The notes beneath the pieces were generated by a model that was not told where the DNA came from, made no database searches, and was given only the letters and a program-made list of their open reading frames with translations. Made by a program: the position numbers and the translations under genes. Shown here one piece after another: positions 1 to 8,517 of a DNA stretch of 23,680 nucleotides. This DNA is from a virus: IMG/VR virus record IMGVR_UViG_3300020446_000080, positions 1-23,680 of that record; one strand, given 5' to 3'. Each line of letters begins with the position of its first letter. The first letter of the stretch is position 1.

Positions 1-3000
1 GCAGATGCGGTGGTTGCAACAGATGGTATTACAACAATTGGTGATTTCTTTGAAGGTGGCCCTACACAAACAAACCAAGAGATTGGTCTTTCAGGTAGAG
101 AAGAAGCCCTGCGCAGGTTAGGCAACAAACTTAAAGTAGGATTTGAAACTGGTACAATTGCTACCGTTGCCCCCGTAGCCATAGCCGGGACTGTTGCAAC
201 AACAGGAAAAGTATTAACTGAAACACCTATTCTAAGAGAAGCGGTCAGAGGAACAGCTACCGGAGTCAGGTCTGCTGGAAGAAAAGTTTCTGAGGGCCTG
301 CAAAACATTGAAGCCAGACGTGCGTTAGGGCAACAACAAAACATTGTTGCGAATACGTTAGCGGATATATCTTCCGTGTTTCGCTATCGTGGGTTCATGC
401 CAGAAGAAGTCGCAGAGGCACGACTGCTTGTTACAGGACAGACTGATGCAATCATCAAAACTGCAAAGAACATTCTTGGCTCTATGGATAAAGAAATAAA
501 TAAAGTCTTAAAGGAAGCAGATAAAGTTTCAAATGGTGCAAGTCCTTTAACCAAACAAAGTATGTTTAACAACATCGAAGAGTTTATGACTGCGCCGACA
601 CAACAGATGCGGGACCGTGCTATTGCAGAGCTTCCAGATAATGTTGCTGAACAGGCTAAGAACATGCGCGGTCTTATTCAGTCTTTGAATAAGAATGTTT
701 TAGAAAGTGACTTCTTAAAAAGAATGGATGATTTAAATCCAAAAGAATCTGCACGTTTAAGAGGTGAGATAAACAAAAACATAAACACTTATCTCCGCAG
801 GCGTTATCAATCTTTTGAAGTAAAAAACTACACTCCTACAAACGAAGCGTTTGAAAAAGGTGTTGCTGGTTTTCAACAAAGTCCGGCAGCAACTCTTGAA
901 GAGTTGTCAAAGATTATCAATAAAACTGCCGACCCTGCTGAACGGCAGGACCTTTTGCGTCAGTTTGGTATGAGAGAAACTATGTCTCCTGAACTTGATA
1001 AAGGACTTATCTTTGAATTTGTAGACCCTAGCAACATTACTAGAGAGGCAGCGGAAAGAGCGGCAAGAAACTTCTTACAAAACAACACAAGAAAAGTGGG
1101 AAGCGGCAAACTCGGTAACTCCTCAAGAGTAGCAGACCATAGGATAAACGCAAAGCTGTTTGCAAATAGAGCAAACCTGCCAAAGTTTAAGCGTGAATTA
1201 TTGGGTGAGATTACAGATCCAAAAGAAAGTTTTCTTGGAACTGTAGCTGACTTAGCAGAGTTTAAAGCTGTAGATGATTACTTCTCAAGGATTCGTCTTC
1301 TAGCTACACAGAGAAAAGCTGATGGTTCGTTAGCTAATCCAGGAATAGCTCAACTGTTTAGAGACACAACACAAATGTCTAAAGCAGAGAAGGATGATCT
1401 TATCGAAGCTGGGTACAAGATATTAGATGCCGACACCACACCTCAAGGCACAAAACTAAAACTAGATGAGGGAGACTTTGGATCTCTTCGCGGCTTTGCT
1501 GTGCCCGATAAGATATCTCAAGACCTAACAAGACTTGTTATCGGAGACCAAGGTGTTCTAGGTAATGCTATCAGATCTACCTATTCAGGTTTTCTTAGAG
1601 TTAAAGGTGCTACACAATTTGGTAAGACGGTCTTGTCTCCAATCACTCAACTTAGAAACGTAACCACGGCTTCATTGTTTGCTCTTGCACAAGGCAACAT
1701 AGGTAGAGGTGCGAATCTTGGTGAGTCAGTTCGACTGGTTTATGACAACTTGTTTACTGGCGTGGCACCGGAACAGGCAGCGCGAACTTTTTCTGAGCTA
1801 CAAGAACTTGGAATTATTGGCACACAGGCACAGCTTCGAGAACTGCAAGACCTAATTCAAAAAGGTTTTGGTTATGGTGTGGAGGAAATCAACGGCATAC
1901 CTGTTGGCAGAAAGTTTGGTAGTAAATTTACAGACAATCAGTTGGGAGCTTTTGTAGGAAACCTGGGTAAGAAAGCTGAGAATCTATACCAAGCAGGGGA
2001 CGACATATGGAAGATATACAACTTTGATTTTGAATTAAACAAGTTGAAGAACGCATATCGTAAGGCAGGTAAAAATGACTCTGAGATTATTGCTGACTTG
2101 GTACAACGTCGTGGCATAACCGTTACTGGCGAAGAGACAGCCGAAAGACTTCTACGAGAAGAAGCTGCTCGTATTGTCCGCAATACAGTGCCGAACTACA
2201 ACATGGCACCAGAGGCGATAAGAACATTACGTCGGGCACCTGTTGGTAACTTCATAGCTTTTCCGTATGAGATTCTTAGAACAGGGGCGAACACAATTGC
2301 TCGTGGTGTGGATGAGTTAGCAAGTGAGATACCAGAAATTAGACAGATTGGACTGCGTCGATTAACTGGTGCTATCACAACATTTGGTGCGTTACCCGCA
2401 GGAATGTCTGCGCTGGCATACGAACTGTCAGGTGTTAGTGAAGAAAAAATGAAAGCGTATCAGCGGTCACTGGCTCCGTCTTGGGAAAAGAACGCAAGGC
2501 TCCTGCCCACAGGTATAGACAAAGAAACTGGCCTGCCCACATATATAAACTATAGCTATTCTAATCCATACGATATGTTAGAAAAGATAGCTATTGCTGC
2601 CATCAACGGGGCTGAAGAAGGACGGCTGCAAGGTAAGAGCGGTGCAGAAATTACTTTAAAGGCAGCAAATGACTCACTCGCTGAACTGTTTGCTCCATTT
2701 ACCGAAGAGGCAATTATTACTGCAAAGATTCGTGACGTGCTTGATCCAGCCACAGATGTAATTGGTTTTCGTCAGGCAGGACAACTTACTGGCGGACGCG
2801 GGGGTCAGACACAAACAGGCGCAAGAGTGTATAATCCAGAAGATTCTGTGGGGGATAAGTTTGGAAAAAGCTTTCTTCATGTATTAGATGGTTTGCTTCC
2901 GTCCGTCATACCTGTGGACGTTCGCTCTGGTGAACTCGAAGCTAGTCGCTTTGCCCGTGGTTTTGTAAATGGTCTCAACTTAGAAGAGACTGTTGGCATT

Positions 3001-3726
3001 TCATCTGTGGATAGAATGAAGAGAGAAAGAGAACTGTCTTCGGAATTAGCTCGTGCTTTTACAGGCATTACCGAAATGCCCATTGAACCAACTGGTTTAA
3101 AGTTCAGAGGTTACGAGCTTGCTGAAGCTAGAAAAAATGCAAACAATATATTTACAGCGGTTTCAAACAGAGCTAACGCAACACCACAAGATTTTATAAA
3201 CGCATATAGAGCGGCTAACGAGGCAAACTTTAAAGTCCAACGAGAACTTTACAACGTCATTCAAGACATGAAGACCCTTGGCTTGAGCGACAGACAAATT
3301 AGAAAACAGTTGAAAGCAGCAAGAATCAGTGGTTCTGGTTTAAGCAAAGTACGCAGAGGAAAGTTTGACCCTGTAGATATTAGTCAAACTGTTAACAAAA
3401 ATATCCGTGACAATGAATTAAGATCCGTATTTCCACGGAAAGAGCTTCTCGCTATTAGAAAAGAGTATCGCAACAAACCTCTGGCGGTGGAAACAAAAGA
3501 ACCTCAACCTGAAGTATCAGTCGAGCCAGTACAACAACAACCAGTTGCAGCAACCGCAACTCCTCCGGCGGTAGCGCAAGCGGGGGCCGCTCCTGCCCAA
3601 ACAACGGCGGCTCCCGCACTTTCTTCACAACCACAGAACAGTGGTGGTATAATGTCGTTTCTAAGTAGCGGCAACCCGATAGACGCAATAAAGAACTTAC
3701 AAATATTTCAGAGGGCACAACAATGA
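1..3726 (+). CDS. Large virion protein, probably internal/ejection protein (5' end outside window)
   Basis: The frame is open from the first base, so the gene starts upstream; the GTG at 10 is only the first possible start in the window. At least 1,241 codons are visible. The protein is mostly polar and looks helical, with a short hydrophobic stretch near residues 48-70 (counted from the GTG) and a Pro/Gln/Ala-rich segment at about 1160-1213 before a 25-residue end. I see no catalytic motif. Its size, low-complexity tail and place directly before the lysozyme (ATGA overlap, so translationally coupled) fit the large internal or DNA-ejection proteins of marine phages. That role is inferred from context and length, not from a recognised domain; a tail-associated structural protein is also possible. 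Confidence 0.7.
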   Translation, partial: ADAVVATDGITTIGDFFEGGPTQTNQEIGLSGREEALRRLGNKLKVGFETGTIATVAPVAIAGTVATTGKVLTETPILREAVRGTATGVRSAGRKVSEGLQNIEARRALGQQQNIVANTLADISSVFRYRGFMPEEVAEARLLVTGQTDAIIKTAKNILGSMDKEINKVLKEADKVSNGASPLTKQSMFNNIEEFMTAPTQQMRDRAIAELPDNVAEQAKNMRGLIQSLNKNVLESDFLKRMDDLNPKESARLRGEINKNINTYLRRRYQSFEVKNYTPTNEAFEKGVAGFQQSPAATLEELSKIINKTADPAERQDLLRQFGMRETMSPELDKGLIFEFVDPSNITREAAERAARNFLQNNTRKVGSGKLGNSSRVADHRINAKLFANRANLPKFKRELLGEITDPKESFLGTVADLAEFKAVDDYFSRIRLLATQRKADGSLANPGIAQLFRDTTQMSKAEKDDLIEAGYKILDADTTPQGTKLKLDEGDFGSLRGFAVPDKISQDLTRLVIGDQGVLGNAIRSTYSGFLRVKGATQFGKTVLSPITQLRNVTTASLFALAQGNIGRGANLGESVRLVYDNLFTGVAPEQAARTFSELQELGIIGTQAQLRELQDLIQKGFGYGVEEINGIPVGRKFGSKFTDNQLGAFVGNLGKKAENLYQAGDDIWKIYNFDFELNKLKNAYRKAGKNDSEIIADLVQRRGITVTGEETAERLLREEAARIVRNTVPNYNMAPEAIRTLRRAPVGNFIAFPYEILRTGANTIARGVDELASEIPEIRQIGLRRLTGAITTFGALPAGMSALAYELSGVSEEKMKAYQRSLAPSWEKNARLLPTGIDKETGLPTYINYSYSNPYDMLEKIAIAAINGAEEGRLQGKSGAEITLKAANDSLAELFAPFTEEAIITAKIRDVLDPATDVIGFRQAGQLTGGRGGQTQTGARVYNPEDSVGDKFGKSFLHVLDGLLPSVIPVDVRSGELEASRFARGFVNGLNLEETVGISSVDRMKRERELSSELARAFTGITEMPIEPTGLKFRGYELAEARKNANNIFTAVSNRANATPQDFINAYRAANEANFKVQRELYNVIQDMKTLGLSDRQIRKQLKAARISGSGLSKVRRGKFDPVDISQTVNKNIRDNELRSVFPRKELLAIRKEYRNKPLAVETKEPQPEVSVEPVQQQPVAATATPPAVAQAGAAPAQTTAAPALSSQPQNSGGIMSFLSSGNPIDAIKNLQIFQRAQQ

Positions 3727-4184
3727 AATCAGCAACCATAGATCAGTTACGTCAGGAGCTTGCCTCTGACGAGGGCTGCAAGTACGAAATATATTTGGAC
3801 CACCTAAATTTGCCAAGTTTTGGAATTGGTCACCTCATAAAAAAGGATGACCCTGAGTACGGCAAACCTGTTGGTACAGTCATTGAACAGGAACGTGTGG
3901 ACAACGTGTTTAAATTGGACATCGCTATTACACTTGAGGATTGTCACCGTCTGTACCCAGACTGGGATGACCTGCCAGAAGAATGTCAGCTTATCATTGC
4001 AAACATGATGTTCAATCTGGGGTATCCTCGTCTGTCAAAGTTTGTCGGAATGAAGGCAGGGGTAGACGCACGGAACTTCAATGAAGCAGCAGATCAGATG
4101 GTCGACTCGAAGTGGTATACGCAGGTGCCGAACCGCGCACGTCGTTTGGTAGCAAGGATGAGGGCACTGGCAGATGGAGAGTAA
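3723..4184 (+). CDS. Endolysin, T4-type lysozyme (glycoside hydrolase 24)
   Basis: This 153-residue protein would cleave the glycan strands of host peptidoglycan at the end of infection. The N-terminal segment aligns with T4 lysozyme: E17, D26 and S32 fall exactly where T4 has its catalytic triad E11, D20 and T26, followed by the FGIGH motif at 33-37. Ser replacing Thr at the third position is conservative. There is no signal peptide or membrane anchor, so it would need a holin or similar for access. Its ATG overlaps the stop of the large virion gene (ATGA), and its own stop lies inside the next small gene. The length is close to the roughly 160 residues usual for the family. Confidence 0.9.
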   Translation: MKSATIDQLRQELASDEGCKYEIYLDHLNLPSFGIGHLIKKDDPEYGKPVGTVIEQERVDNVFKLDIAITLEDCHRLYPDWDDLPEECQLIIANMMFNLGYPRLSKFVGMKAGVDARNFNEAADQMVDSKWYTQVPNRARRLVARMRALADGE

Positions 4185-4341
4185 GGAACACTGCTCACCC
4201 CGCTGCCCACGGTGTCAGGGTAATCTCAAGACAGTTTATGTACACGGACACGAACAATGTGTTACATGTGGTCAGATAATCGATGACTGCTGTCAAGGAG
4301 AAGTAGCATGCGAACCAAGAACCCAGTCGCAAGAAGCCTGA
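4174..4341 (+). CDS. Small zinc-ribbon protein
   Basis: A 55-residue protein with two CxxC knuckles: C11-P-R-C14 and C29-V-T-C32, with extra cysteines at 7, 39, 40 and 46. The spacing is that of a zinc ribbon, so it probably binds one Zn ion and may contact nucleic acid or protein. It starts within the last codons of the lysozyme gene and overlaps the following arfA-like gene by 34 bases, so the three look translationally coupled. No strong ribosome binding site is seen. The target and role are unknown; zinc-ribbon microproteins next to lysis genes are common in marine phages. Confidence 0.7.
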   Translation: MESKEHCSPRCPRCQGNLKTVYVHGHEQCVTCGQIIDDCCQGEVACEPRTQSQEA

Positions 4342-4484
4342 AACTACGACGATTTAGGCTCAAAATAGTCAAACCCCGCAAAGGTAAGGGGTCTTACACA
4401 AGGAAGGGCAAGTCCCTTCCTTTTTCTATGTGCTTGTTTTTACTAAATAAAAACATCGATTCTCAGGGCCTTCAGCAACGATAG
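4308..4484 (+). CDS. arfA: ArfA-like alternative ribosome-rescue factor with in-frame terminator
   Basis: In bacteria ArfA enters ribosomes stalled on mRNAs without a stop codon and recruits release factor RF2 to free the peptide. Residues 25-35 read KGKGSYTRKGK and match the conserved E. coli ArfA block KGKGSYMRKGK. Upstream, N5, F16, R17 and K22 align without gaps to E. coli N14, F25, R26 and K31. The start is clear: AAGGAG lies seven bases before the ATG. The nominal product has 58 residues, but a strong intrinsic terminator (4400-4425) lies within codons 31-40, so most transcripts should end near codon 39 without a stop. Beyond it comes a hydrophobic run (MCLFLL at 41-46), like the hydrophobic C-terminus of full-length E. 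coli ArfA. It is the last gene of the late operon. The family match is strong; activity is inferred. Confidence 0.85.
   Translation: MRTKNPVARSLKLRRFRLKIVKPRKGKGSYTRKGKSLPFSMCLFLLNKNIDSQGLQQR
4400..4425 (+). terminator. Intrinsic terminator inside arfA; end of late operon
   Basis: A perfect 9-bp stem (4400-4408 pairing with 4414-4422, arms AAGGAAGGG and CCCTTCCTT) closes a 5-nt loop and runs into TTTTT at 4421-4425. It has all the marks of a rho-independent terminator on the plus strand. It sits inside the arfA frame, 57 bases before the TAG at 4482-4484. The stem could also be cut by RNase III, as in E. coli arfA. A second, purely A+T inverted repeat (4436-4442 with 4448-4454) follows and may serve either strand. 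Confidence 0.85.
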
Positions 4485-4490
4485 TCGTGT

Positions 4491-4673
4491 CTAACTACCT
4501 TCAGGTCGCTCAGAATCGCAATCTAGGGGCTGATACCACAGAAAAAACGCATCACAGTTGGGGCAAGACAGGTTTGATTCAATGTATTGCTTGCCGTCTG
4601 CATCTTCTTGGTCGTGGTCACCACCCCATATTAGGTCATGCCCACACGACCAACACTTAGGTTTCTGATACAT
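4491..4673 (-). CDS. Small zinc-ribbon protein, last gene of replication operon
   Basis: This 60-residue acidic protein has two CxxC pairs, C7-W-S-C10 and C37-P-N-C40, separated by 26 residues rich in Asp and Glu. The pattern fits a zinc ribbon. It overlaps the preceding gene by 17 bases and is the most distal gene of the long minus-strand replication operon, converging on the late operon. No intrinsic terminator with a U-tract is seen downstream on this strand. Function unknown; a role in nucleic-acid or polymerase binding would be typical but is not shown. Confidence 0.65.
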   Translation of the reverse strand: MYQKPKCWSCGHDLIWGGDHDQEDADGKQYIESNLSCPNCDAFFLWYQPLDCDSERPEGS

Positions 4674-4866
4674 CTCTTTTACAATTCCATCCTGTTATAA
4701 CTAACGGTGCTTTGTGATCAAGCCACACTCTTATTGTGTTTGCTAACATCTCATCGATGCGTTCTTCACACTGTTCCATAGTTTTGTATGGGCCTCTGTC
4801 GTCAGTCAGCATAAAGCATCCCACATTTGTGTATGCGTGACAGGCTACCAAGATTGCGGTAAACAT
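4657..4866 (-). CDS. Small cysteine-containing hypothetical protein
   Basis: A 69-residue protein not assigned to a named family. It starts with a short hydrophobic stretch (FTAILVAC) and has cysteines at 9, 17, 33 and 62, so it could be exported and disulfide-bonded, but the hydrophobic part is short and lacks positive charges before it. The start is supported by GGAGGTGGAG just upstream, within the end of polA; polA's TAA lies three bases before this ATG. It probably is translated from the polA transcript. Confidence 0.6.
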   Translation of the reverse strand: MFTAILVACHAYTNVGCFMLTDDRGPYKTMEQCEERIDEMLANTIRVWLDHKAPLVITGWNCKRDVSET

Positions 4867-4869
4867 TAT

Positions 4870-6744
4870 TTACTCCACCTCCCCCCAGTTATCTACGATT
4901 GCAGCATCAACCTCAAAGGGTATGTTTAAATTAGGAACGCAAGTTGTCATGATTTCGACTATCCGGTCCGATTGTTCCTGACTCTCGATGTTGAAACAAA
5001 GTTCGTCATGCACCGTTAACATGGGAAGCAATCCCTCTGCATGGCAATCAACCATCGCCTTCTTGGTCTGGTCGGCACTTGATCCTTGGATCAGCCTGTT
5101 GAGTGCCTTGTATGTAAAGGCACGTTTGATAGCGGCCCTTCCACCATACTCTTTCGCTGCTTCCTCTAACGGTAATGCTTTATGATAACCGTATGATTTT
5201 GGCTGCCACATGTCAAACCTACACTTACGGCCCAAGCATGTTCGGATATGTCCTATAGTTTGTGCCCTGTCCATAGCAAAGTCAGCGATGCCTTTTACAA
5301 ACGGCACCTTATCATGGTACTGACCTAACAACTCTTTGGCTTCTTCTTCTGTGATATCCATAACCCCAGCCAGCTTACCACGACCCATACCGTACATGAT
5401 ACCAAGGTTCACAGTCTTTGCCTGTTTGCGACTGATACCAGCAATATCCGCCACCATCTGGTGAAAGTCAGCCTCACCCTCGTTATACATTTTTACAACG
5501 TCGTCTATTTGTGGATGACGGTGTGCGCCTTTTAGTGTAGAACAGTAGTGGGCAAGCCAGCGTGGTTCTTGTGAGGCGTAGTCAAAAGAACCCCACTTAC
5601 ATCCCTCTTCTGGGATGAACAAACCACGAATCATCGCTTTGATTTCTGGGTCTCTTGCCGGGATTTGCTGGAGGTTTGGGTTGGACGAAGAAAATCGTCC
5701 TGTGACTGTGCCCCCTTCATCTGAACGAAGAGGATTAAAATCACAATGGATACGACCGTTATGCGAATGCTGAAGTATAGTCTCAACAAAAGTTGTGTTG
5801 GCTTTGTTAAACTCACGAAGGCGCAGAATCTTTTGCGCAAGTGGGTGGTCATGGTTCGCAAGAAACTGTTTTGTAAAGGCAGGAGCATTCGTCTTTTCTG
5901 TCCTATTGTACGTCAGCCCAACGGCATCGAACGCCTTTGCTATAGATGTAGCGACCCACGGTTCGACATTGACTTGGGTAAGATCCTTTATTTCCGCTAA
6001 CAAGACATCTTCACGTTGCTTTAAATCTTTCTGCACACGTTCAGCTTTGTCAATGTCAACCCGCACACCGCGAGTTTTCATGTCCAAAAGAACTGGCAAC
6101 AGGCTTGACTCTAGATCAAATATGCCTGTGCATTCGTCGCTTACAAGGTCAGCCCGTAACCTATCCCACAGACGTAAGGTGACAGACGCATCTTGCTCTG
6201 CATACCTGCCCACAAATGTGGAGTCCAGCTTCCACATCTCAGCCTTTGGGTCCACGCCATACATATCTGCCGCAGACCGTAACATCTTTTCGTTCTTCCA
6301 TTCGCCCAGATATTCACCGGACAAAGAGTTCAGGTTGTAATATCTTCTGTGTTCGTTCAGAAGTGGTGCGGCTATCATTGTATCGATAATCTTACCCTGC
6401 ACTTCGATACCTGCCCAGCGCAGCCAACCAAGGTCGTACATACAGTTGTGCATTACCTTTTCTATGTGAGGTGTGGCTAACTGTTTTTTCAGCCAGTTTA
6501 CCACAGTTTTTTCTGGTAGGTTTCCTGACTTGTGCCTTACAGGGAAGTACCCAACAAAGTCTCCAGCAGCAACCGCATACCCTATAATATACCCGTCATC
6601 ACGACACCAACCTGGGCCTAACGTAGTTAAGTTTGGGTCCTTTGTTTCCAAGTCTATAGATATCCTGTCGTAGACTGTCAGGTCTGGAAAGCTTGACGGC
6701 GGTAACCAGTCTTCATTTTCTGGATCAAACAAATCAACTTTCAT
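4870..6744 (-). CDS. polA: DNA polymerase I (family A) with 3'-5' exonuclease domain, Leu762 type
   Basis: Replicative phage polymerase of 624 residues. The N-terminal part is a proofreading exonuclease: DxE at D31/E33, N100 with D104, and YAEQD ending at D185. There is no 5'-3' exonuclease domain, as usual in phages. The polymerase part has the TGRFSSSNPNLQQIP block at about 348-362, motif A with D388 (DYASQEPR), motif B (RKQAKTVNLGIMYG, K443) and motif C HDE at 579-581. The residue aligned with E. coli F762 is L447. The frame extends six codons further to a GTG at 6762, but GGGGAG ten bases before the ATG at 6744 and overlap with the upstream stop favour the ATG. All catalytic residues look intact. 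Confidence 0.95.
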   Translation of the reverse strand: MKVDLFDPENEDWLPPSSFPDLTVYDRISIDLETKDPNLTTLGPGWCRDDGYIIGYAVAAGDFVGYFPVRHKSGNLPEKTVVNWLKKQLATPHIEKVMHNCMYDLGWLRWAGIEVQGKIIDTMIAAPLLNEHRRYYNLNSLSGEYLGEWKNEKMLRSAADMYGVDPKAEMWKLDSTFVGRYAEQDASVTLRLWDRLRADLVSDECTGIFDLESSLLPVLLDMKTRGVRVDIDKAERVQKDLKQREDVLLAEIKDLTQVNVEPWVATSIAKAFDAVGLTYNRTEKTNAPAFTKQFLANHDHPLAQKILRLREFNKANTTFVETILQHSHNGRIHCDFNPLRSDEGGTVTGRFSSSNPNLQQIPARDPEIKAMIRGLFIPEEGCKWGSFDYASQEPRWLAHYCSTLKGAHRHPQIDDVVKMYNEGEADFHQMVADIAGISRKQAKTVNLGIMYGMGRGKLAGVMDITEEEAKELLGQYHDKVPFVKGIADFAMDRAQTIGHIRTCLGRKCRFDMWQPKSYGYHKALPLEEAAKEYGGRAAIKRAFTYKALNRLIQGSSADQTKKAMVDCHAEGLLPMLTVHDELCFNIESQEQSDRIVEIMTTCVPNLNIPFEVDAAIVDNWGEVE

Positions 6745-7006
6745 CGTTGATAATCTCCCCACCTAACGCAGCATATCCTATGATATCTATCCATGAGTCA
6801 TCTTTGTCCATGTTCTCTGCTAAACGTGCAAGCTTTAGACCAACCATACAGGCGACAACTTCTTCGGGTGTTATCTCACGCTCAAGAATGATACCCCATA
6901 TCTTTGCAATACGCTCATGATTCATCTTTGCAGGACCATATTCCTTGGCCCTCGGACCGTTGATTAAACCTTCAGCGGTGTCCAAAAAATACTTTCTGTC
7001 TTTCAT
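6734..7006 (-). CDS. DUF6378-like small phage protein, possible nucleotide-metabolism role
   Basis: A 90-residue helical protein. It has the pattern that I associate with phage proteins of the DUF6378 type: KEYG near 21-24, NHERIAKIW near 29-37, the block KLARL near 57-61, and DSWIDIIGYAALG near 70-82. Related all-alpha proteins have been linked with nucleotide hydrolysis, but no catalytic site is evident and I give this only as a possibility. It lies between the SF1 helicase (ATGA overlap at its start) and polA (11-base overlap at its end), so it is co-translated with replication proteins. The family name is from memory and should be confirmed by profile search. Confidence 0.7.
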   Translation of the reverse strand: MKDRKYFLDTAEGLINGPRAKEYGPAKMNHERIAKIWGIILEREITPEEVVACMVGLKLARLAENMDKDDSWIDIIGYAALGGEIINDES

Positions 7007-8517
7007 ACTACAAATCCGTATCGTGTCTGTTTCTCTATAATATGTAATGCTTTTTTAGCACGAGTCATCCCAACATAAAACGTGCGAATCTCACTGTCTT
7101 GATCTCTGCTTTCAGCGCAGGCTCTGGATGTATCTAAAACAAGAGCGACGTTATCCGCCTCGCCACCTTTGGCTTTGTGAATTGTCGATATCTTGACCCT
7201 CGGCTTGTCCGTCAGTATCTTCTCTCCCATCCGACGAACAGAGGTGATGTATATTCTCTCCTGCTCTGCCACTTTCAACACTTCGTACCAAGGCTTCTCT
7301 CTCAAGTCGCTCGTACAGAAGTTCTCTTTTACGTCGTCGAGAGCGTAAGGAATTTCGTTGTCGAGGGTGGCTAAGTTCTTCCTTCCAGATTTGGTCACGA
7401 TATCCGACCTTAATAATGTAGATAACGTCTTCAGTTCCATTGCCGTAGCGGTCAAACCTTTGCATAATTTAAGCCATACCTCTATTCCAGTTAGTACATT
7501 GGGTGAAATGGACCAACCAGAACCTTCACGCCAGAACAGGTAGCCCTGTTCCTTGAGGTCTGTTGCAATCTTATTAGCAATGTAGTTTGTTCGAGCAAGG
7601 ATCAGCCACTCGCCGCTGCTAAAGTTGAGGTCCATGATATCGTGATGCCAGACAACTTGCCCAGCTTCACTTACAGGTGACCACACTTTTGGCTGTCGCA
7701 CAACCACTCGATTTATTAGAGATTCCGCTATGTCATAGACGTTTCTTGGAAGACGATATGACTTATCCAATACCATCTTATTTTCTGATGCGTTTAAGAA
7801 ATCACGAACATCTACACCCATCCAAGAGTAAATACATTGGTCATCATCCCCTGCAAAATAGATTCGCTTTGCTCGTGGCTTGAGCACATCGTGGACCATG
7901 CGCCACTGTATCGGGGCCAAGTCTTGGGCTTCATCAACAATCAGGACCTCCAACCTTGGAGCTTGTTCCTCTACTATAAAACGATCAATCATATCCACGA
8001 AGTCCAGTTTGTTTGTATCACGTTTGTAGTCTCGCAATACTTCATCTACCAGCTTCAGTTGTTGATAGTGTAGCCGCCTGTCGTTGGTGTCATTGAACTG
8101 TTGCTCAATACTAATCTCACGAACCCTAGCCAACTGAATCATGGACAGATAAGCATCTCCACCCTTGCCCGGTGAGAAGAGTTGCCCATCCGCCATGTTC
8201 AAAGAAGAGTTGGAAGAAAACTCCAACCCTAATATATCGCCAAGCTGTCTGAAGTCAGTGCCTCTTAGAACCTGTTTACGACTTATGCCGAGAAACTGAA
8301 ACGCAAGTGAATGAAGTGTGCGAAACCAAACCATTTCATCTGGGTTCATGTTCAACGCAGATGAAGCACGAGTCCGAGCTTCGTCCGCTGCCTTACGACT
8401 GAAGGACACAAACGCTATGTCCTCTGGCCTTGTGCCATCTTCAAGTTCCTGCTTGACGATAGATATAAGCTTGGTTGTTTTGCCTGTGCCTGGTGGCCCA
8501 AAAATTGTTGTCTGCAT
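7003..8517 (-). CDS. UvrD/Rep-like superfamily 1 DNA helicase
   Basis: An ATP-dependent DNA helicase of 504 residues, likely acting with the primase and polymerase at the fork or in recombination. Motif I is GPPGTGKTT at 7-15; motif II DEAQD at 195-199; motif III GDDDQCIYSWMG at about 223-234; motif V TIHKAKGGEADNV; and motif VI YVGMTRAKKAL near the C-terminus. The accessory 1B/2B regions are shorter than in E. coli UvrD (720 residues), as is common in phage versions. The ATG overlaps the primase stop by one base and its own stop overlaps the next gene by four. All core motifs look intact. Confidence 0.93.
   Translation of the reverse strand: MQTTIFGPPGTGKTTKLISIVKQELEDGTRPEDIAFVSFSRKAADEARTRASSALNMNPDEMVWFRTLHSLAFQFLGISRKQVLRGTDFRQLGDILGLEFSSNSSLNMADGQLFSPGKGGDAYLSMIQLARVREISIEQQFNDTNDRRLHYQQLKLVDEVLRDYKRDTNKLDFVDMIDRFIVEEQAPRLEVLIVDEAQDLAPIQWRMVHDVLKPRAKRIYFAGDDDQCIYSWMGVDVRDFLNASENKMVLDKSYRLPRNVYDIAESLINRVVVRQPKVWSPVSEAGQVVWHHDIMDLNFSSGEWLILARTNYIANKIATDLKEQGYLFWREGSGWSISPNVLTGIEVWLKLCKGLTATAMELKTLSTLLRSDIVTKSGRKNLATLDNEIPYALDDVKENFCTSDLREKPWYEVLKVAEQERIYITSVRRMGEKILTDKPRVKISTIHKAKGGEADNVALVLDTSRACAESRDQDSEIRTFYVGMTRAKKALHIIEKQTRYGFVV

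Noticed and set aside
5795-6340. Open frame of 181 codons on the plus strand within polA
   Set aside because: It lies antisense to the exonuclease and polymerase domains of an intact polA, has no good ribosome binding site, and its composition follows from the opposite strand.
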